A DNA stretch of 10,774 nucleotides, taken from NCBI GenBank assembly GCA_903858055.1, contig CAIOHM010000429.1:1-10774 (forward strand), given 5' to 3'. Source of the stretch: an uncultured delta proteobacterium. Its GTDB lineage: Bacteria; Myxococcota_A; Polyangia; Polyangiales; Polyangiaceae. Position numbers and translations under genes: made by a program. This document shows, piece by piece, positions 7,269 through 10,774 of the stretch (position 1 is its first letter; each line of letters starts with the position of its first letter). The notes below the pieces were generated by a model. That model saw only the letters and a list, made by a program, of their open reading frames with translations, made no database searches and was not told the DNA's origin.

Positions 7269-7714
7269 CGGGCGAATCCGTGGCGAAGCAACACCGAGGC
7301 GACGTCTTCGAGGTCGGCGATCGCGACCAAGAGCTCGCCGACCAGGGCGGCGTCCTTCTCGCTCGTGGGGTGCGTAGGGAGGACGACGGGCTCGCGCTCA
7401 TGCTCGCAGCCCGGGGCGTGGGTGAAGAGATCGACGGGGCGCCCTTCGTCGTCCAGGCGAGGCCCGCCGGCGACCTCGTTGACGATCGCTTCGACGCGCG
7501 CGATGAGGCCATCGAGCTCGGCCTCGTGCTCGGGCATCTCGAGGGACACGCGCTGGCGGATCGCGTTGAGGATGACGCGCGCGGTGGCTCCCGGGTCCTT
7601 CGCCGCCGAGACCTCGGCAAACGCGGCCGAAGCGGGGCGAGCGTCCTCGGGTGTGGGCGCTCCCCAGCGGCTCTTGAGGCGCTTGGGGTCGAGGGTTTCG
7701 TCGATGTTGCTCAT
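7265..7714 (-). CDS. Conserved-looking 149-residue protein of unknown function between TssL and a TonB receptor
   Basis: I do not recognise this family. From the ATG at 7714 the product starts MSNIDETLDPKRLKSRWG and is predicted soluble, with no signal peptide or membrane segment. A longer frame runs to 7786, but the extra 24 residues are Arg-rich and overlap the end of tssL out of frame. The ATG at 7714 instead sits in an ATGA overlap with the tssL stop, the arrangement used throughout this operon. Visible features are a helical centre (residues about 36-83, ATARVILNAIRQRVSLEMPE and ELDGLIARVEAIVNEVA), a loop with Cys and His (HAPGCEHE) and a C-terminal helix pair (EKDAALVGELLVAIADLEDV). Its own stop overlaps the TonB-receptor start. 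Its position suggests a cytoplasmic T6SS accessory protein or a small adaptor, but that is inference. Confidence 0.75.
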   Translation of the reverse strand: MSNIDETLDPKRLKSRWGAPTPEDARPASAAFAEVSAAKDPGATARVILNAIRQRVSLEMPEHEAELDGLIARVEAIVNEVAGGPRLDDEGRPVDLFTHAPGCEHEREPVVLPTHPTSEKDAALVGELLVAIADLEDVASVLLRHGFAR

Positions 7715-8442
7715 GTGGGCGAGGACCACCAGAGGGCGAGGAGCGTCGCGGCGACGGCGCACCCTGCGGCGGCGTAGTAGCGCCACGGTGAGCCCGCGAG
7801 CTCGATGGCCGGGCGCTCCCCGATCGCGTTCGGAACTACGTCGCGCAGAGGGATGCGCCCGCGGAGTCGCCCCTTGATCTCTTCGAGGCGGAGCGGGCTT
7901 CCCGCGTACATTCCCTTGAAGCCGTCGTTGAGGCAGAAGAAGAACACCTCGAAGACGATCGGGTGCGTATCGGCCTTCACGAGGAGCTGATCGATGTACG
8001 TGAAGAAGAGCTCGCCGCCGTCGGTGACGTCGTAAAGCTCACCTTGGAGCGGCTCCCAGCGCGTGACCTGAGCGCGCGCGACGGAGCGCACGAGCTCGTC
8101 GGCGTACACGACGAGGGGAAAGAGTGCAAAGTACACCTCTCGCTCCGTGAGCACATCGGCGAGGGAGGCGCGGAGCGCGAGCAGCTGCTTGCGAATCTCG
8201 CTCCGCAGGCCCACGAAGTCCGCGCCATCGGGGTACGCGGTGCCGAGCGAGGCGTCGTCGGCGAGCTTGCCCGCGGCCTGGAAGCGCGGCTCGATGGTCG
8301 GCTCCGGCGAGGTCGTGTCGAAGGGGTCGCGGCTGCGCCGGGCGAAGGCGAGCTCGGCGGCGTAGGCACGTAGGCACTCGGCCTCGATCGCCGCGAAAGC
8401 GCGCTCGATGACGAACCAGAGTCGGTTGGCGGGCGTCGGCAT
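7711..8442 (-). CDS. tssL: TssL (DotU/ImpK family), T6SS membrane-complex protein
   Basis: TssL is an inner-membrane protein that, with TssM and TssJ, forms the trans-envelope complex of the T6SS. The 243-residue product shows the DotU cytoplasmic helical domain. The YFALFPLVVYADELV segment (104-118) matches the family's ALDEAVL region, and there follow W129, GGELFF (142-147) and the VFFFCLNDGFKGMYAG segment. A single transmembrane helix lies near the C-terminus (about 221-240, YYAAAGCAVAATLLALWW), as expected for tail-anchored TssL. No C-terminal OmpA/peptidoglycan-binding domain is present, so this is the short form. Seven bases separate it from the tssF stop. Its own stop overlaps the next gene by an ATGA. 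TssM, TssJ and TssK are not in the window. Confidence 0.87.
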   Translation of the reverse strand: MPTPANRLWFVIERAFAAIEAECLRAYAAELAFARRSRDPFDTTSPEPTIEPRFQAAGKLADDASLGTAYPDGADFVGLRSEIRKQLLALRASLADVLTEREVYFALFPLVVYADELVRSVARAQVTRWEPLQGELYDVTDGGELFFTYIDQLLVKADTHPIVFEVFFFCLNDGFKGMYAGSPLRLEEIKGRLRGRIPLRDVVPNAIGERPAIELAGSPWRYYAAAGCAVAATLLALWWSSPT

Positions 8443-8449
8443 GGGGAGA

Positions 8450-10102
8450 CTACGGCGTGTAGGAGCGGCGAAGCTCGAGGTTGCGGAGCTGAAGGTGAAC
8501 TTCGACGACCTCGGTCGCCGACCACGCGCGGAGAATGCGCGTCAGCGACTGTCCGAAGGTGTCGAGGAACGGCGTGACGGACGAATCGAGGCCCTCGAAG
8601 TCGATGGTCAGCACGTGCTTGAGGCCGCTCGCATGGCGCGCGAACGGCTTCGCGGCGGTGGTGACGCTCGCGAGCCCCTGCACGAAGGGCGCGAAGGCCG
8701 CCACGGTGTCGGCGCCGAGGGCGCGGAGGAGGAAGCGGAGATCGTCGACGCGCATTTGGTCCTGTTGGCGCATGCCCAGGAGACGAAGGACACTCTCGCG
8801 ATCGCGCTCGAAGGGCGACGCGACGGCCTTCGTGAGCGGCGAGACGACCTCCCACCCAACCCCCTCGACGTTGCGTGACGCGAGCGAGGGCTCGAGCTCG
8901 TAGCTCTCGACGTCGTCGAGCCCGGGCTGGAACCAAATGGCCTCCGCAGCGAGCTGTTCGGGGGTCTCGAACGCGCCCGGGAGACCCACCTCGAGGAAGA
9001 CGCGACGGTCCTTCAGCGACCCGCTCGAGCTGCTCTCCCAGCCGCCTTGCGCGCCGCGAATCGACCCGTGCTCCAGCGGGGAGAACCCGTCTTTGGTGAT
9101 TCGATTCACCGAGAGGATCGCCTGCGGGCGAAGGCCGAGCTGGCTCGACTGGGGCGCCACGTTGTGGCGGAGCTTCGTGCCGTCCTCGTCGATCATGGCA
9201 GCGAAGTCGCGCACGCGGTTGACCGCAGCGACGACGCCCAAGTGAAGCATCTCGGCCGTGAGGCGGAGCGCCGATGGCCACTTCGGGCCGACGTCGATGC
9301 AGATTGCGAAGCGGCGCCAGTGGGCGATGCGCTCGGGTACTTCGACCTCGAGGTAGTGCACCTGCTCGGGGCGGCGGAAGAAGAGGCGCTCGCGCTCGAA
9401 GGCGTTGGCGATAGGCTCCCCGCGCGCGTCGTCCAAGGTGGGCGCGCCGATGCGGAACGTGCAGGGTACACCGACCGTCTCCGAGGTGGCGCGCTCGTCG
9501 ACGACGACCGAGACACCGAGGATGTTGGCCGCGATCGAGTGGACGATCTGCGCTGAAGCCGCGAAGTCCCCGAGGTGGTTGACGTGGATGGCGATGCGCC
9601 CGAGTCGTTCGTTGCGCGGGAAGCGCGACTCGAAGCGGAGGCTGATGCGCGTGCCGAGGGGACCGCGCCTGAGCATGTCGACACCCTCGAGCGTCGCCGG
9701 CAGGAGGCGAATGGGCCGGAGCGTCGTGAAGCGAAAGAGCTTGTCGTCGGCGAGGGACGTTTGGGAAGGCTGCCGCAGCACGAGGTCGGTCTCGCTCGGC
9801 AGCGCGGTCGTCTCGACGTGGCGCGCGTTCGGTACGGCCTTGACGAGGCACGTGGCCGGCAAGGGACGAAGCAGCTCCTCGAACGTCGGCCGAAAGAGGC
9901 GCAAGAGCGCGTCGTCGAGGCGGGCGCTCGCGGCACGCCGCGATCGAGCCGAGAAGAATGCCATCGCCTCGATCATGCGGGCGACGTCCGGGTCCTCGCG
10001 GTTGAGCGGCACGCCGGGGTGCGTGCCCGTGTAGGCGATGCGGAAGCGCTCGAGCGCTTGCATCTCCTCCAGGTACACGGCCTCGAGATCGCGATCGTCC
10101 AT
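8450..10102 (-). CDS. tssF: TssF (VasA/ImpG), T6SS baseplate wedge protein
   Basis: TssF builds the baseplate wedge together with TssG, TssE and TssK and positions the spike under the tail tube. The 550-residue product is close to the usual 580-620. Its N-terminus carries the family pattern: an acidic helical start (YLEEMQALERFRIAYTGTHP), then DPDVARMIEAMAFFSARSRR (residues 37-56), RLDDALLRLFRPTFEELLRP (61-80) and LPATCLVKAVP. Later come RNERLGRIAIHVNHLG-type strands and a C-terminal region ending in a beta-rich stretch with LRRSYTP. It starts three bases after the stop of the spike gene and is followed by tssL after seven bases. TssG normally follows TssF directly, yet here tssL does. No strong Shine-Dalgarno is visible, consistent with translational coupling. 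Confidence 0.88.
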   Translation of the reverse strand: MDDRDLEAVYLEEMQALERFRIAYTGTHPGVPLNREDPDVARMIEAMAFFSARSRRAASARLDDALLRLFRPTFEELLRPLPATCLVKAVPNARHVETTALPSETDLVLRQPSQTSLADDKLFRFTTLRPIRLLPATLEGVDMLRRGPLGTRISLRFESRFPRNERLGRIAIHVNHLGDFAASAQIVHSIAANILGVSVVVDERATSETVGVPCTFRIGAPTLDDARGEPIANAFERERLFFRRPEQVHYLEVEVPERIAHWRRFAICIDVGPKWPSALRLTAEMLHLGVVAAVNRVRDFAAMIDEDGTKLRHNVAPQSSQLGLRPQAILSVNRITKDGFSPLEHGSIRGAQGGWESSSSGSLKDRRVFLEVGLPGAFETPEQLAAEAIWFQPGLDDVESYELEPSLASRNVEGVGWEVVSPLTKAVASPFERDRESVLRLLGMRQQDQMRVDDLRFLLRALGADTVAAFAPFVQGLASVTTAAKPFARHASGLKHVLTIDFEGLDSSVTPFLDTFGQSLTRILRAWSATEVVEVHLQLRNLELRRSYTP

Positions 10103-10105
10103 GGG

Positions 10106-10762
10106 TTAGCCGATCTTCACGAGCGCGCCGTCGAGCTGCACGACGGCCCCTTTGAGGACCGTGACCGTCTGACCGACGTTCACGACCGGGCCGACCATCG
10201 CGGCGCGGGCGCTTCCCGTGATGTTCACGACGGAGCCCTTCAGCTCGAAGTTCCCGGGGGTCTGGAGCGTCAGCGCCGACTCGGCCTTCGCTTCGACCTT
10301 CAGGCCCTTCAGGCCGAAGGCTTGCTTCGTCTCGATGTCCATCGCGCCCGTCGCCTCGACCGTCATGGCCTTCATGCTCTTGAGCGTGAAGGCGTCGTCC
10401 GTACTCACCGAGAGCGCCTTCGTGGCCTTCACGGTCATCGCGTCTTGGGCCTCGAGGTCCGTGGTCTTGCTCGAGGTCATCTTCACGGTCTCCGCGTCGA
10501 CGACGAAGTTCTTCACCTTCATCGTGAGCGTGTCGTGCACCTGCGTGACCGTGCTCGTCTCGTCGCCTGCCACGGTCGAGACGATCTTCGTCTGATCCAT
10601 CGTGATGGTCGCCGACTTGCTGTCGTCTTCCTTGAGCACCTTGATGGTGATGCTCTTCCCATCCATCACGAGGGTCTGCGTGATCTTGCCTTCCTCGTCC
10701 TTGACGGTGACGGTCGTACCGCCCGTCTTGTTGAGTTCGATCGTGCAAATCAGCGCGCCCAT
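10106..10762 (-). CDS. Beta-helical spike protein, VgrG/gp5 C-terminal-like (start may lie outside the window)
   Basis: From the ATG at 10762 there are 218 residues made almost entirely of short alternating beta-strands rich in Thr, Lys, Val and Ala. A loose period of about eight residues is visible, for example AMTVKATKALSVSTDDAFTL and KAMTVEATGAMDIETKQAF. This is the look of the triple-stranded beta-helix at the tip of phage gp5 and of VgrG. The C-terminal stretch VVNITGSARAAMVGPVVNVG also fits such a needle. No gp27-like or OB-fold part is present in the window. The frame stays open to the window edge without a visible ribosome-binding site, so this could be a stand-alone spike or the tail end of a larger VgrG. 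It is followed by tssF after three bases, which supports a T6SS spike role. Confidence 0.7.
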   Translation of the reverse strand: MGALICTIELNKTGGTTVTVKDEEGKITQTLVMDGKSITIKVLKEDDSKSATITMDQTKIVSTVAGDETSTVTQVHDTLTMKVKNFVVDAETVKMTSSKTTDLEAQDAMTVKATKALSVSTDDAFTLKSMKAMTVEATGAMDIETKQAFGLKGLKVEAKAESALTLQTPGNFELKGSVVNITGSARAAMVGPVVNVGQTVTVLKGAVVQLDGALVKIG

Positions 10763-10774
10763 GGCGGCTCGACG

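Noticed and set aside
7715..7786. Upstream extension of the 149-residue gene (24 extra codons)
   Set aside because: The added residues are an Arg run overlapping the tssL membrane helix out of frame; the ATGA start at 7714 fits the operon style.
5937..7877. Long + strand open frame (646 codons) opposite the TonB receptor
   Set aside because: Arg/Val-rich with no domain; the opposite strand shows clear plug and barrel motifs.
7977..10748. Long - strand open frame (923 codons) over tssL, tssF and the spike gene
   Set aside because: Arg/His/Gly-rich composition, typical of a shadow frame; the other minus frames give recognisable TssF and TssL.

Overview
The window is a compact, high-GC stretch, coding on nearly every base, that looks like part of a type VI secretion (T6SS) locus from a deltaproteobacterium-like organism. 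A myxobacterium of the Polyangiales type is my best guess. The basis is the GC-rich codon use, the Ala/Gly/Ser-rich proteins, the Cys-spaced 'DAG...' lipoprotein and the domain mix. The taxonomic call is inference; no rRNA or other marker gene is present.

Layout: two converging gene blocks meet at about 4500. The left block (+ strand, 1-4499) has three genes joined by overlapping stop/start codons. The first is a large Ala-rich protein with seven 49-50-residue tandem repeats, open at the window edge. The second is a sigma-54 (RpoN)-like protein that keeps the core-binding and HTH-like parts but lacks the Gln-rich Region I and the C-terminal RpoN box. The third is a lipoprotein with a formylglycine-generating-enzyme-like (SUMF1/FGE) fold that lacks the catalytic cysteine pair.

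The right block (- strand, read from 10762 down to 4515) has five genes: a beta-helical VgrG/gp5-like spike protein (its start may lie beyond the window), TssF (baseplate), TssL/DotU (membrane complex), a 149-residue protein of unknown function, and a large TonB-dependent outer-membrane receptor with a Pro/Ala-rich N-terminal extension. The last three are joined by ATGA overlaps, so the receptor is very probably translated from the same message as the T6SS genes.

Working picture: TssF, TssL and the spike are structural T6SS parts. The FGE-like lipoprotein and repeat protein are probable accessory or effector-side parts. The truncated sigma-54-like protein is a candidate unconventional regulator, and the TonB receptor suggests a link between secretion and uptake of a ligand such as a metal complex. 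The least conventional and most interesting gene is the sigma-54-like one. No tRNA, rRNA, CRISPR, insertion sequence or clear terminator was seen, and no stretch above 300 bases lacks a gene.
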